64,000 nt of DNA, from the NCBI GenBank assembly GCA_024460105.1, contig JANFXS010000001.1, positions 525,895-589,894 on the forward strand. Direction: 5' to 3'. Source of the DNA: Anaerotignum faecicola (GTDB lineage Bacteria > Bacillota > Clostridia > Lachnospirales > Anaerotignaceae). A program made the translations under genes and the position numbers. This document shows positions 17,805-26,140 of this stretch, one piece after another. Position 1 is the first letter of the stretch, and each line of letters opens with the position of its first letter. The notes under the pieces were generated by a model. It had not been told where the DNA came from and made no database searches. It saw only the letters and a program-made list of their open reading frames with translations.

Positions 17805-18726
17805 AACCTTACCTCCTGAAAATCCGGTCTGCCAAAAAACGGCCGGCCGATTAAAAAATATATACTGATAAAACGGCAATGCTGATAAAAAGGAACTATA
17901 AGCAATTACAGGCAAACTTCCGGAAGAAAAACCGAAATATTCCAAACCTCAATATCCACTCAATACAGTTTTAAGCCAATATTCGGCTTAAAACCGGCCT
18001 GACGCCTGCATACCGTTTGCGCTTCAAACAAAGATAAAAAACAAGCAATTTTTCAGCTGCCTTTCAGTTTAATTATACAACATTTTTATATTAAATGTTC
18101 CCGTAATTAAAAAATTTTAAGAAATTATTAAGGTAAGAATATATTTTGTTCTAAAAAATATCAAAATATACCATAAAAATACATTTATAATATTATATTT
18201 ATATAATTAAACAGGCAGCCGTTTATTCCCCTGTCCCATTACCTTTCAGATATATTTAAGCCGAACTTTTAGTTTATAATTTACATGTCCCCGATTTATT
18301 TTAAAAGCGCGCAAATCCAACTTAAACATTATTTGTGCATATATTGTTTTCTTCTGCATAATTTAATCGTATTTTGTATCAGTCTTTTTTTACCGAGTAT
18401 GCTAACTTTACCAAATTCTGTATATATGCTGTATATATGGCCCGGATTGCATCTATTGTTTACGGCTTATACTTACTTTTTATACAATACCGCAAGGCAT
18501 ATTTTCATTAACCAAATGTTACAATACTTTATTGTATTAAATTTATAAAAAACATATGTGGAAATAAGCGAGGCAACATTCAATATTTAATTAATGAAAA
18601 TTCAGAAACCGCATAAACTTTTTGTCGCTTAAAGCGCATATCATTTCACAAATGTATATTTGAATTTCCCGCATGCGCATAGGCGGACATTTCATTATTT
18701 TTATCATTTTATTTTATATCCTTATA
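17805..18726. other. AT-rich non-coding stretch upstream of the SLH gene
   Basis: No credible gene. The part 18090-18290 is especially AT-rich and likely contains the surface-protein promoter, but several TATAAT-like strings overlap there and I cannot choose one. Short plus-strand ORFs here (such as 18285-18548) lack ribosome sites and have low-complexity Phe/Tyr/Leu composition. Confidence 0.5.
17969..17993 (-). other. Hairpin in the 5' region of the SLH protein gene
   Basis: TTTTAAGCC (17969-17977) and GGCTTAAAA (17985-17993) form a perfect 9-bp stem with a 7-base loop, about 165 bases before the start codon. It could stabilise a long leader, as seen for abundant surface-protein messages. 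This is an inference. Confidence 0.35.
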
Positions 18727-18860
18727 TCAGTTTCAGTTTACAAAAGCCCACACGCCGCAAAAAGAAAAATTTTACGCATTTTGGGGCTGCATATGCTTGT
18801 CATAGGAGCCGCTGCGACTTGAAGCGCAAAAATTTTCCCATTGTGATGTTACGTAGTTTT
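18727..18860 (+). repeat. Degenerate copy of a MITE-like element, plus orientation
   Basis: Opens with TCAGTTTCAGTTTACAA and carries the same ordered blocks as the inverted neighbour (ACACGCC, GAAAAATTTT-CGCATTT, CATAGGA, CTTGAA-GC, AAAATTTTCCC-TTGTGA). The right end is decayed. No protein is encoded; the similar peptides seen in opposite frames simply reflect the repeated DNA. Confidence 0.55.
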
Positions 18861-18867
18861 AATCGAC

Positions 18868-19044
18868 GTTAGCTTCAGTTTACAAGGGCACACACGGTTT
18901 TAACGGACGTCACAAGGGAAAAATTTTTTGCAGTTCAAGGCGGATATGCGCCGGCATAGCCGATCCTATGGCAAGCGTATACAACACAGAAATGCGGAAA
19001 ATTTTTCCTTGTGTGGCGTGTATTCCCTTGTAAACTGAAACTAA
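18868..19044 (-). mobile_element. MITE-like non-coding element with terminal inverted repeats
   Basis: A 177-base element bounded by GTTAGCTTCAGTTTACAAGG at the left and its inverted match (GTTAGTTTCAGTTTACAAGG on the minus strand) at the right. The core is partly palindromic (CACAAGGGAAAAATTTTTT versus CACAAGGAAAAATTTT). It is too short for a transposase. A fourth CAGTTTACAA end lies inverted at 19117-19126. No clear target-site duplication was seen. Confidence 0.5.
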
Positions 19045-19116
19045 CTTCGTAAGAATAAGGCAAGCGGCTTAACACAGCCATTGCGCCGCTGACGGCTGTT
19101 GAAACCTTGTGCTCTC

Positions 19117-19135
19117 TTGTAAACTGAAGCTGCTC
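19117..19135 (-). repeat. Isolated end of the MITE-like element
   Basis: The minus strand reads AGCTTCAGTTTACAAGAG here, matching the terminal repeat of the element at 18868-19044. No internal body accompanies it. Confidence 0.45.
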
Positions 19136-19141
19136 AAACAT

Positions 19142-19540
19142 TTAATAATGCTGTCTTAAATAAAACATGATATAAACATATCGGCTTGCGGTTTAAATCA
19201 AAAAATACCGCCCGCCTAAAACGGCAGACGGCGTTTAAAACATATTCAGGATTTATAGTTTCCGATATTGCTATCGGTAAATTACAGCTTATATAAAATG
19301 CAAATGTATACCAAGTTTATATACGCCGAATGTACTTTTCATACAACGCTATAACAATAAAAGCGCGGTTCCATTCCTCTTTAGCTAATATGCTTTAATC
19401 GCATCGTTAACATCGCCTAAACCCGCATACATTTTATTATGCATACAACAAGGCCGCCGCTGAAAAGCACACGCCCGAAACAACGTCAATATACGACTTC
19501 AACCAACGCTTAGCCATATGCCGTAGCATAACGCACAAGC
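19142..19540. other. Non-coding spacer
   Basis: About 400 bases without a supported gene. The only structure noted is a 6-bp perfect hairpin, CCGATA/TATCGG, at 19262-19277. Confidence 0.5.
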
Positions 19541-19879
19541 TTATTCCTTTTTCATTTTAGCGAACGCAACAAAACAAAGTATCATTTCGACAATTACAAA
19601 CATGAAATACACAAACATGCACAAAATCGAAACCGCATACATAATTCCGGCAACTAATGCGGCCCAACGGGCTTTTATTGCCCATCCCAGCCAGTTAAAT
19701 ATAACCGCTATGCCTACGCAAATTAAGTGAGGCATAACTATTGCGGTTGCAAGGCCGGCGCCGACAACTTCCGCCCCGTCGGAAGCCGACGTTATCCCGC
19801 CTGCAAAATAAACGATAAGATACACTAAATAAAGCGTTCCGATAATTCCCGATATCAATAATAATTTACTTTTTTTCAT
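19541..19879 (-). CDS. Small four-helix membrane protein, unknown function
   Basis: A 112-residue protein that I do not recognise. It has four hydrophobic segments at about residues 5-25, 40-62, 70-92 and 92-108, a short basic N-terminus (MKKSK) and a charged C-terminus (AKMKKE). The ATG at 19879 has only a weak TAAGG nearby. It stands alone between non-coding stretches and ends before the MITE-like element. Coding is supported by length, helix pattern and Gly/Trp placement, but not by any family motif. Confidence 0.55.
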   Translation of the reverse strand: MKKSKLLLISGIIGTLYLVYLIVYFAGGITSASDGAEVVGAGLATAIVMPHLICVGIAVIFNWLGWAIKARWAALVAGIMYAVSILCMFVYFMFVIVEMILCFVAFAKMKKE

Positions 19880-20417
19880 ACCTTACCATCCAAAACTTAA
19901 CTTATAGATTAAAAATTTTTATTATCATTGAAAATTTCATGCGCCGGACAGCAGCACAGATTATAGATTTGCAGTTTCATTTCCGCTCCTCAGACTGCCG
20001 CAATGACATTTTTTACAAATTTGGAATGCCATAATACAAAAGGAATTTGCCTCTACATGTTAAGACTGTATCTATTAAAACGGAGCCAACATAAATTCGC
20101 CTTCTGATGCATTATCTATCCCGAAAATTAATTTCATATCGTTTTATTACCAGAAAAAGAAGACCTGTTCAGCTCATTATTGTTTTATTTTAATTGCCGT
20201 CTGCCGCAATCTCTTCAAAAACCGTTTCCTGTATTTCACCTTCTGCCGCTGTGTTTTCTTTGCTTTTCGGCAAAATTTAAATCTTCACATACTGTTCCAT
20301 AGCCGCCCTCTCTAATTTGCCGCCATAAAACATCAGCAACATCACAGGCAGCGCTAATCTTTTAAAATTGCTCCTAAATTCTCTAAAATAAACCTAACTG
20401 TAACTATATGGAATATA
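19880..20417. other. Non-coding stretch with a possible decayed reading frame
   Basis: 538 bases without an intact gene. On the minus strand a frame from about 20400 to 20190 reads protein-like segments (ALPVMLLMFYGGKLERAAM, then an in-frame TAA, then an acidic tail ending EEIAADGN). This may be a small dead gene, but the evidence is only composition. Confidence 0.25.
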
Positions 20418-21056
20418 TTATGGCAAGGGCGAACCGCAGTACTCACATTCTCCTCTTTCCCCGGAAATTGTGTTATTTGCCCCGCAGCAGCGGCATGTTA
20501 CAGACCTTTTTCCATTATTTTCAGATGTTCCCTGAGTTTGTTCGCCGCCGTCTGTTTCCCATCCGCCGCCAGCCAATACAATTTTCTTTGCGCTTTCATC
20601 AATATAGGCATTTTTCAAATATTCCTTTTGAATCATTTTTTCAATATCTTTTTTTACATCTTCATATGTTTTTCCAAACGCCGATGCAATATCATTCATA
20701 TTCCTAACATTATTGTTCACAATCATTACCAAATACTGCCTTATTTCTTCCGCGTCTTTTCTAAGCTTCTTTGCCAATCGGCGCAGAACAAATCCGGCTA
20801 TAATGAAAAATAATATTATTACTATTTCGGCTGAAGACATCTTATCAACCATGATACATGCTAAAGCCATAAGTATACCTATCGTATAAAAAAGGCCGCC
20901 TACAAAGCCAATTATATTGCCTACGATTAAAGCCGCTTTCCTGTCGACAGACACCCTTTTAGAAATTAAAAAAATACTCACCGGCCAAAATATAAATATC
21001 GACAGAATAATTACCGGCCACGAATACCATATGCTTACCTTCCCAACTTCCCTCAC
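20418..21056 (-). CDS. Membrane protein with C-terminal zinc ribbon
   Basis: A 212-residue protein. Three hydrophobic helices lie at about residues 12-32, 42-66 and 74-92. A charged region (95-150) has helix-turn-helix-like character (VRNMNDIASAFGKTYEDVKKDI), and a C-terminal zinc ribbon follows: CRCCGANN...CEYCGSPLP. The start is a GTG at 21056 with AAAGGA upstream. It is the last gene of a three-gene set with an SPFH protein, 21 bases after the middle gene. I cannot name a family; the set suggests a membrane-associated complex. Confidence 0.65.
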   Translation of the reverse strand: MREVGKVSIWYSWPVIILSIFIFWPVSIFLISKRVSVDRKAALIVGNIIGFVGGLFYTIGILMALACIMVDKMSSAEIVIILFFIIAGFVLRRLAKKLRKDAEEIRQYLVMIVNNNVRNMNDIASAFGKTYEDVKKDIEKMIQKEYLKNAYIDESAKKIVLAGGGWETDGGEQTQGTSENNGKRSVTCRCCGANNTISGERGECEYCGSPLP

Positions 21057-21077
21057 GTCAATTTTCCTTTCTTTAAA

Positions 21078-21749
21078 TTAAAATTTTCCTCTCTTCTTTG
21101 TCTGCAAAGAACGTAATTTAATCATATTTTTAATTTCGTCTAATTTATCTTTTATGCCGCTTTTATCTTCAGAATCCATTAAATAACGAACTTCATCAAG
21201 ACTCATAAGTATATGTTCCTCATTGCCGTATTGAGCCGTCCTGTTGGAATATTTAAGCATTTCAATAATGTCTGCAATATCGTCTTTATATTCAGCCAGT
21301 CTGCTTTCCAACAGAAGTTCATGTGCATTGTTTAAACATTCGTCAACCACTGAAGCCGTTTTTGAATATTTTCTGTTGCTTTCATCGGCCTTACTGTCAA
21401 AATGCGAAAGCAATATATCCACTGCCGCAACCACGCCTATTAACAGTAAATTTAAAAGCACATATTCTTTAATTAAAAAAGGAAATAAATTTACAAAAAC
21501 AAGCGATACTGCCAATACAATTCCCAAATGGATCAGGCCGGCAATCACATTAGCCGCCCCAAGTATGCTGTTATTAAACTTCAGGACTTTTAGCGTAACC
21601 AACGCTTCCACAAGCAGTAAGAATAATAACGACAGCCACCTCATAGGCAGGGTGAAAATATTTTTAAATGCCAAAAGATAAAATATTATAGTAACAATTA
21701 TTGCTGCCAAGCCGCACAGCAAAACTGTTTTTGTACTGTTTTTATTCAT
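21078..21749 (-). CDS. Membrane protein with C-terminal helical domain, unknown function
   Basis: A 223-residue protein with four hydrophobic helices in its first half (about residues 7-27, 35-56, 65-90 and 94-116) and a charged helical second half ending in KKRGKF. The ATG at 21749 follows GGCGGTGA and lies 11 bases after the SPFH gene stop; a longer version to 21782 would overlap that gene. The soluble tail has the length of a 5-bromo-4-chloroindolyl-like helical bundle but no motif I can name. It probably works with its SPFH neighbour in the membrane. Confidence 0.6.
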   Translation of the reverse strand: MNKNSTKTVLLCGLAAIIVTIIFYLLAFKNIFTLPMRWLSLLFLLLVEALVTLKVLKFNNSILGAANVIAGLIHLGIVLAVSLVFVNLFPFLIKEYVLLNLLLIGVVAAVDILLSHFDSKADESNRKYSKTASVVDECLNNAHELLLESRLAEYKDDIADIIEMLKYSNRTAQYGNEEHILMSLDEVRYLMDSEDKSGIKDKLDEIKNMIKLRSLQTKKRGKF

Positions 21750-21760
21750 TAAATCACCGC

Positions 21761-23050
21761 CTATTTTACTGGTGTTCCACATTCAGGGCAAAATCTTGTA
21801 TTATCGTCAAGTTCCTTCCCACAGGCAAGGCATTTCTTTACGGCAGAATACCCGCATGCCGGACAAAACTTGCTGTTTTCTGGAAGTATGTTTCCACACC
21901 CCGGGCAAGCCTTCGGCACTTTCTTTCCGCACACCGGGCATACTGCCGCCCCATCGGGAATATCCGCCTTGCAGTAAACGCAAGAATTATATCTGTTTCC
22001 GCACTGCATGCAGAATTTAGAACCTTCATCCATTTCGGCTCCGCATGACGAGCACTTGATTTTATTTTTCTTCTGATTTTTCTTTAACGTATCATGCCCG
22101 CAGTTGTTACAAAAACGAGCTTCTTTATCTAAAGTTGAATTACAGTTGGGGCATATTTTCATTTCGCGTATATTAATGCTCTGCATAAGGCTGTTGAACT
22201 GGTTCCCAAGCGATCCGCCCATTCCAAAACCCATTCCAAGCCCCATGCCGGCCCCCATTAATCCACCATGCATAGAGCCCTGGTTAGTTGCCGCCCCTTC
22301 CAATGTATCAAAAGAACGTTCCTGCTGATAATTGTATCCGACAATATCCATTTCGGCCCTTTTTGCCAAGGCTTGTTTAAGCTTCCGAACCCCATTGTCA
22401 TCTTCCGGAACATTTATATCGTTAACAAAAAACGACGTCAGCCTTATTCCATATTCTCTAAACGTTGGGGCAATCCGTTCGTTTAAAAATTCGGAAATTT
22501 CATCAAGATATGCGTTGATTTCAAGAACGCTTATATTTTTATGTATTAAATATGACGAAACAGCGTCTTTTGTTTTCGTCAAATATACTCCCCTGAAATA
22601 TCTTAACAAACTTCCCTTATCAAACTGAGCGACATTTCCAACAAGCTTTACAAGAAACTTTTGCGGTTCTTCTATTTGAATTCCAAACTGGCCAAAAGCC
22701 CTCACCGGGACAAATATCTTATATTTTGGATCCTGCACCTGTATAGGCGAAGGCGTACCCCATTTTATGTCAAGCGAAAACGCCTTGTTTATAAACCATA
22801 CTTCCGCTGTAAACGGCGATCTTCCGCCAAATGGTAAATTTACTAAATTATTCAATATCGGTATATTTTCTGTGCTCAAAGTATGCCTTCCGGCCTGAAA
22901 CACGTCGCATACTTTCCCGCCTTTAAATAATATGGCCTCCTGCGATTCGTTTACAATTAATTGGGTCCATGTCCCCAACTCGCTGTTAGGATATTTCCAT
23001 GCAAACACGTCCGGGCTGCCATTATAACTAACAACTTCTACAACCGCCAT
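21761..23050 (-). CDS. SPFH (YdjI-like) protein with five zinc ribbons
   Basis: A 429-residue protein. Residues about 30-235 are an SPFH/Band-7 domain of the YdjI/virion-core type (SQEAILFKGGKVCDVFQAGRH, DPKYKIFVPVRAFGQFGIQ). A Gly/Met-rich linker (about 255-285) follows, then five CxxC-type zinc ribbons from residue 300 to the end, each with the spacing CxxC-x(9-11)-CxxCG. The ATG at 23050 follows GAGGGG. In Bacillus, ydjI sits in a PspA-type envelope-stress operon, so a membrane-scaffold or stress role is likely. No PspA gene is present here; instead two membrane proteins follow, one also with a zinc ribbon. Confidence 0.82.
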   Translation of the reverse strand: MAVVEVVSYNGSPDVFAWKYPNSELGTWTQLIVNESQEAILFKGGKVCDVFQAGRHTLSTENIPILNNLVNLPFGGRSPFTAEVWFINKAFSLDIKWGTPSPIQVQDPKYKIFVPVRAFGQFGIQIEEPQKFLVKLVGNVAQFDKGSLLRYFRGVYLTKTKDAVSSYLIHKNISVLEINAYLDEISEFLNERIAPTFREYGIRLTSFFVNDINVPEDDNGVRKLKQALAKRAEMDIVGYNYQQERSFDTLEGAATNQGSMHGGLMGAGMGLGMGFGMGGSLGNQFNSLMQSINIREMKICPNCNSTLDKEARFCNNCGHDTLKKNQKKNKIKCSSCGAEMDEGSKFCMQCGNRYNSCVYCKADIPDGAAVCPVCGKKVPKACPGCGNILPENSKFCPACGYSAVKKCLACGKELDDNTRFCPECGTPVK

Positions 23051-23342
23051 AAGTATCCCCTCACTCCAACGCATGTGACTTTATTTTAAATATCTTTTAT
23101 ATTTTATGGATTTTATTTCAAATCACAATTTAATCATAATTATATCAAGTTGTTCTCGTTTTTTCAACTATTTGCCGGCAATTTTCTTCCAAAACTTGCG
23201 TAATTATAAAATATTCGGCGATATACGCCGCCAACCTGCACTTTAATAAGAACGGCTTAAATTCGTACATCATATTGAAAATAAACAACAAAAAACTCTC
23301 CATGCCTTTAAAAAATACCTTTTCTGTAAATACCCTTTCAAT
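23051..23342. other. Spacer between the SPFH module and the Rnf terminator
   Basis: AT-rich, no gene seen. It should contain the promoter of the SPFH operon, but no clear -35/-10 pair stands out. Confidence 0.5.
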
Positions 23343-23374
23343 AAAAAAACCGCCGTACTATATATTAGTACGGC
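23343..23374 (-). terminator. Terminator of the rnf operon
   Basis: GCCGTACTA (23352-23360) and TAGTACGGC (23366-23374) form a perfect 9-bp stem with a 5-base loop. On the minus strand it is followed by GG and a run of seven T. It lies 19 bases after the rnfB stop. Confidence 0.9.
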
Positions 23375-23392
23375 AGTTTATTTATTTTGCTA

Positions 23393-24364
23393 TTATTCTG
23401 TTTTCTTGTCTTCTTCGGCATGTTTAGCCGCTACGTCCTTAAACGCTTCCATTGCGCCTTCAGCTTTTGGAGCTTCCTGTGCTTTAGGAGTTTCAGGAGC
23501 CTTTTTTTCAGCTTCAGCCTTTGCCGCTGCCGCTTCCTTGGCTTTCTTTTCTTCCATAGCCTTAATACGCGGGTTTTGGATTACTTTTTTAGGACACTTC
23601 ATAGCGCATACGCCGCAATCCTTACATTTTGTATAATCAATAACCGCTACATTATCAATTACGTGGATTGCGTCGAACTTACAGTTCTTTTCGCAAATTT
23701 TACAAGCGATACATCCCACTTTACAGTTTGACATAACAACCTTGCCCGTATCTTTTGAATTACATGAAACCCTTGTCTGTTTTGACGCCGGGATTAATGT
23801 TATAAGTGATTTCGGGCATGCTTTAACACATTTGCCGCAGGCAACGCATTTTTCATCGTCTACAACGGCAACTCCGTTTACAATATGGATTGCGTCAAAT
23901 GCACAGGCCTTAACGCAGCTGCCTAAACCAAGGCAGCCATATGAACAGCCTTTTGCCCCTCCGCCTGCAAGCTGGCTTGCCATGCCGCAGTCGCTCATAC
24001 CGAAATACTGATATTTATTTGCGCTCAAGTCACACGTTCCGCCGCATTTAACAAACGCAACTTCACGCTCTTTTTCTTCAACTGTAACGCCCATAACTTC
24101 CGATATGGCTGCCGCACTTTTTGCGCCGCCTACCGGACAGCCGTTTACAGGCGCTTCTCCCGCAACTATAGCCGCGGCCAAACCGCCGCATCCCGGGAAA
24201 CCGCATCCGCCGCAGTTAGCGCCCGGAAGGCACTCCGTAACCTGGCCAATCCTCGGGTCCTCATCTACAGCAAACACCTTGCCCGCATAACCAAGGCCCG
24301 CGCCAAAAACAAGACCTAATCCGCCGATACTGAGTACCGGAAATAAAATACTGTTTATGTCCAT
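23393..24364 (-). CDS. rnfB: Rnf complex subunit B, ferredoxin-like iron-sulfur protein
   Basis: A 323-residue subunit of the ferredoxin:NAD oxidoreductase that pumps Na+ or H+. An N-terminal helix (residues 5-28) precedes a 4Fe-4S segment CLPGANCGGCGFPGCGG at about 45-61. Several CxxCxxC...CP clusters follow (CVACGKCVKACP, CIACKICEKNC, CKDCGVCAMKCP). The last 60 residues are an Ala/Glu/Lys-rich tail. RnfB accepts electrons from reduced ferredoxin. It is the last gene of rnfCDGEAB, 18 bases after rnfA, with GGAGTG upstream of ATG 24364. Confidence 0.95.
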   Translation of the reverse strand: MDINSILFPVLSIGGLGLVFGAGLGYAGKVFAVDEDPRIGQVTECLPGANCGGCGFPGCGGLAAAIVAGEAPVNGCPVGGAKSAAAISEVMGVTVEEKEREVAFVKCGGTCDLSANKYQYFGMSDCGMASQLAGGGAKGCSYGCLGLGSCVKACAFDAIHIVNGVAVVDDEKCVACGKCVKACPKSLITLIPASKQTRVSCNSKDTGKVVMSNCKVGCIACKICEKNCKFDAIHVIDNVAVIDYTKCKDCGVCAMKCPKKVIQNPRIKAMEEKKAKEAAAAKAEAEKKAPETPKAQEAPKAEGAMEAFKDVAAKHAEEDKKTE

Positions 24365-24382
24365 TTTCGTTCACTCCTTAGT

Positions 24383-24976
24383 TTAAATTGAAATTAATCC
24401 CTGGAAGCCCAGGAACGCGATAGCCATTAATGTTGCTGAAACCAAAGCGATCGGGAAACCCCTGAATGCCTTTGGAATATTGTTGAACTCTATCCTTTCG
24501 CGGATTCCCGCAAAAAGCACAATAGCAAGCGCAAAACCTACGGCGCCGCCGAATCCGTTGAGGATTGAAGCAAGAAACGTATAATTCTTCTGCATATTAA
24601 CAACGGCAACACCCAAAACGGCACAGTTTGTCGTTATAAGCGGAAGATAAACTCCAAGCGCCTGATAAAGCGAAGGCGAGCTCTTTTTAAGGAACATCTC
24701 AACAAGCTGAACGAGAGCCGCGATAACCAATATAAACGCAATGTTATAAAGGTATTCTATCCCAAGCTTAACCAGTATGAAATTATAAACAAGATATGTC
24801 ATTGCCGAGGCCAATGTCATAACGAATATAACCGCCCCGCCCATGCCGGCCGCCGTTTCAACCTTTTTTGAAACACCGAAGAAAGGGCATATACCTAAGA
24901 ATTGGCTTAAAACGTAGTTGTTTACGAATATAGCCGCTAAAACTAACATAATAAGATTTGGCTGTACATGTGTCAT
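24383..24976 (-). CDS. rnfA: Rnf complex subunit A, integral membrane protein
   Basis: A 197-residue, six-helix membrane subunit, homologous to RnfE and NqrE. Family segments include ILAAIFVNNYVLSQFLGICPFFGVSK near the N-terminus (shown here as the NNYVLSQFLG motif) and LPLITTNCAVLGVA in the middle; conserved Cys residues in these half-helices ligate a membrane 2Fe-2S centre with RnfE. Its ATG at 24976 follows GGAGGGGG. It belongs to rnfCDGEAB. Confidence 0.95.
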   Translation of the reverse strand: MTHVQPNLIMLVLAAIFVNNYVLSQFLGICPFFGVSKKVETAAGMGGAVIFVMTLASAMTYLVYNFILVKLGIEYLYNIAFILVIAALVQLVEMFLKKSSPSLYQALGVYLPLITTNCAVLGVAVVNMQKNYTFLASILNGFGGAVGFALAIVLFAGIRERIEFNNIPKAFRGFPIALVSATLMAIAFLGFQGLISI

Positions 24977-24995
24977 TTAATTTTCCCCCTCCTTC

Positions 24996-25595
24996 TTAAG
25001 CAGATTTTTTGTTCTTAAAGTAATTTAATATAGCCATAAGCACGCCGAGTGCAAGGAATGCGCCCGGAGCCATAATCATGATTAACGTCTGCGGGAAAGC
25101 TTCCGGAAGCACCTGGATGCCAAATGCAGTTCCGCTTCCGATAAGTTCACGCACAAGGCCGAGAACCGTAAGTGCAAGCGTAAATCCGAGACCCATGCCG
25201 ATACCGTCGAAGAACGAGTCTACAGCGTTGTTCTTTGATGCAAAAGCTTCCGCCCTTCCGAGGATAATACAGTTAACAACGATAAGCGGTATATAAAGGC
25301 CTAATGCGCTGTTAAGTGAAGGAAGGTATGCCTGTAAAAGGAACTGTACTATAGTAACGAAACTTGCGATAACAACAACAAATGCAGGTATCCTTACCTT
25401 ATCCGGGATAACCTTCCTGAGAAGGGAAATAACCACGTTGGCACAGATTAAAACCGCCGCCGTTGAAACGCCCATGCCGATGCCGTTTATAGCGCTGCTT
25501 GTTACGGCAAGGGTAGGACACATACCGATAACCTGAATGAAGGTTGGGTTTTCATCAAGTATACCGTTTTTAATTATCTTAATCGGATTACCCAT
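24996..25595 (-). CDS. rnfE: Rnf complex subunit E, integral membrane protein
   Basis: A 199-residue, six-helix membrane subunit, paralogous to RnfA. It contains NPTFIQVIGMCPTLAVT and IPLIVVNCIILGRAEAF, the matching half-helices with Cys residues for the membrane iron-sulfur centre. The ATG at 25595 follows GGAGGTG; its A is shared with the rnfG stop (TAATG), so translation is coupled. A longer version starting at 25625 is rejected. Confidence 0.95.
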   Translation of the reverse strand: MGNPIKIIKNGILDENPTFIQVIGMCPTLAVTSSAINGIGMGVSTAAVLICANVVISLLRKVIPDKVRIPAFVVVIASFVTIVQFLLQAYLPSLNSALGLYIPLIVVNCIILGRAEAFASKNNAVDSFFDGIGMGLGFTLALTVLGLVRELIGSGTAFGIQVLPEAFPQTLIMIMAPGAFLALGVLMAILNYFKNKKSA

Positions 25596-26140
25596 TAATT
25601 TACACCTCCATTTGCTTCTAACCATGCGCGCGCCTCATTAACGCCTGAAACAACCGCCCTTGAAGTAATAGTTGCGCTTGTGATGGCCTGAATTTCGCCG
25701 CCGTCTTTATTTACGGCAAGTTCGCCGCTCTTATCTTTGAACTGGCCGAGGAACTCCTCATTCGCCGCTAAAGCGCCGAGCCCCGGAGTTTCGGAAGGCG
25801 TAGTTACCTGTATGCCCGTTATTGCCATATCTGCATTAAATCCTACCGTAGTCGGAACAGCTCCGCCGAAACCGCCCGGGTTTGCAGTTATAACATACCC
25901 TACGACTTCGCCGCTGTCGTTTAAGCCTTTATTAACTGCCGAAATAGTTCCTTCAAACTCGCCTTCAACAGGCTCAAAGCTTGCCGCCTCCGGAAGCGCG
26001 GCCTGCATAGCCAAAGTCTGAGCCTTTTCTTCCGAAATCCTTATAGGTTCAGCCGTAACGCTCTGTACAACGCCGAGAAGGGCCGCCGCTACAGCTGTGA
26101 TTATTAAAAGTATAATTGCCGGTTTAGCTATATCTTTCAC
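25595..26140 (-). CDS. rnfG: Rnf complex subunit G, covalent-FMN protein
   Basis: A 181-residue protein with one N-terminal membrane helix (residues 7-28) and an external FMN-binding domain. The flavin is attached by a phosphoester to a Thr in the motif SATIT (about residue 160, in AITSATITSRAV). GTISAVNKGL and GGFGGAVPTTVGF are also typical. It relays electrons between RnfD and other subunits. Its ATG overlaps the rnfD stop by 4 bases (ATGA). Confidence 0.94.
   Translation of the reverse strand: MKDIAKPAIILLIITAVAAALLGVVQSVTAEPIRISEEKAQTLAMQAALPEAASFEPVEGEFEGTISAVNKGLNDSGEVVGYVITANPGGFGGAVPTTVGFNADMAITGIQVTTPSETPGLGALAANEEFLGQFKDKSGELAVNKDGGEIQAITSATITSRAVVSGVNEARAWLEANGGVN

Noticed and set aside
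18285-18548. 87-codon plus-strand frame upstream of the MITE-like element
   Set aside because: No ribosome site, Phe/Tyr/Leu-rich low-complexity composition from AT-rich DNA.
18660-19141. Two similar short proteins in opposite orientations sharing FSLQ and YACHR strings
   Set aside because: The similarity comes from the repeated DNA of the MITE-like element; neither frame has a start signal.
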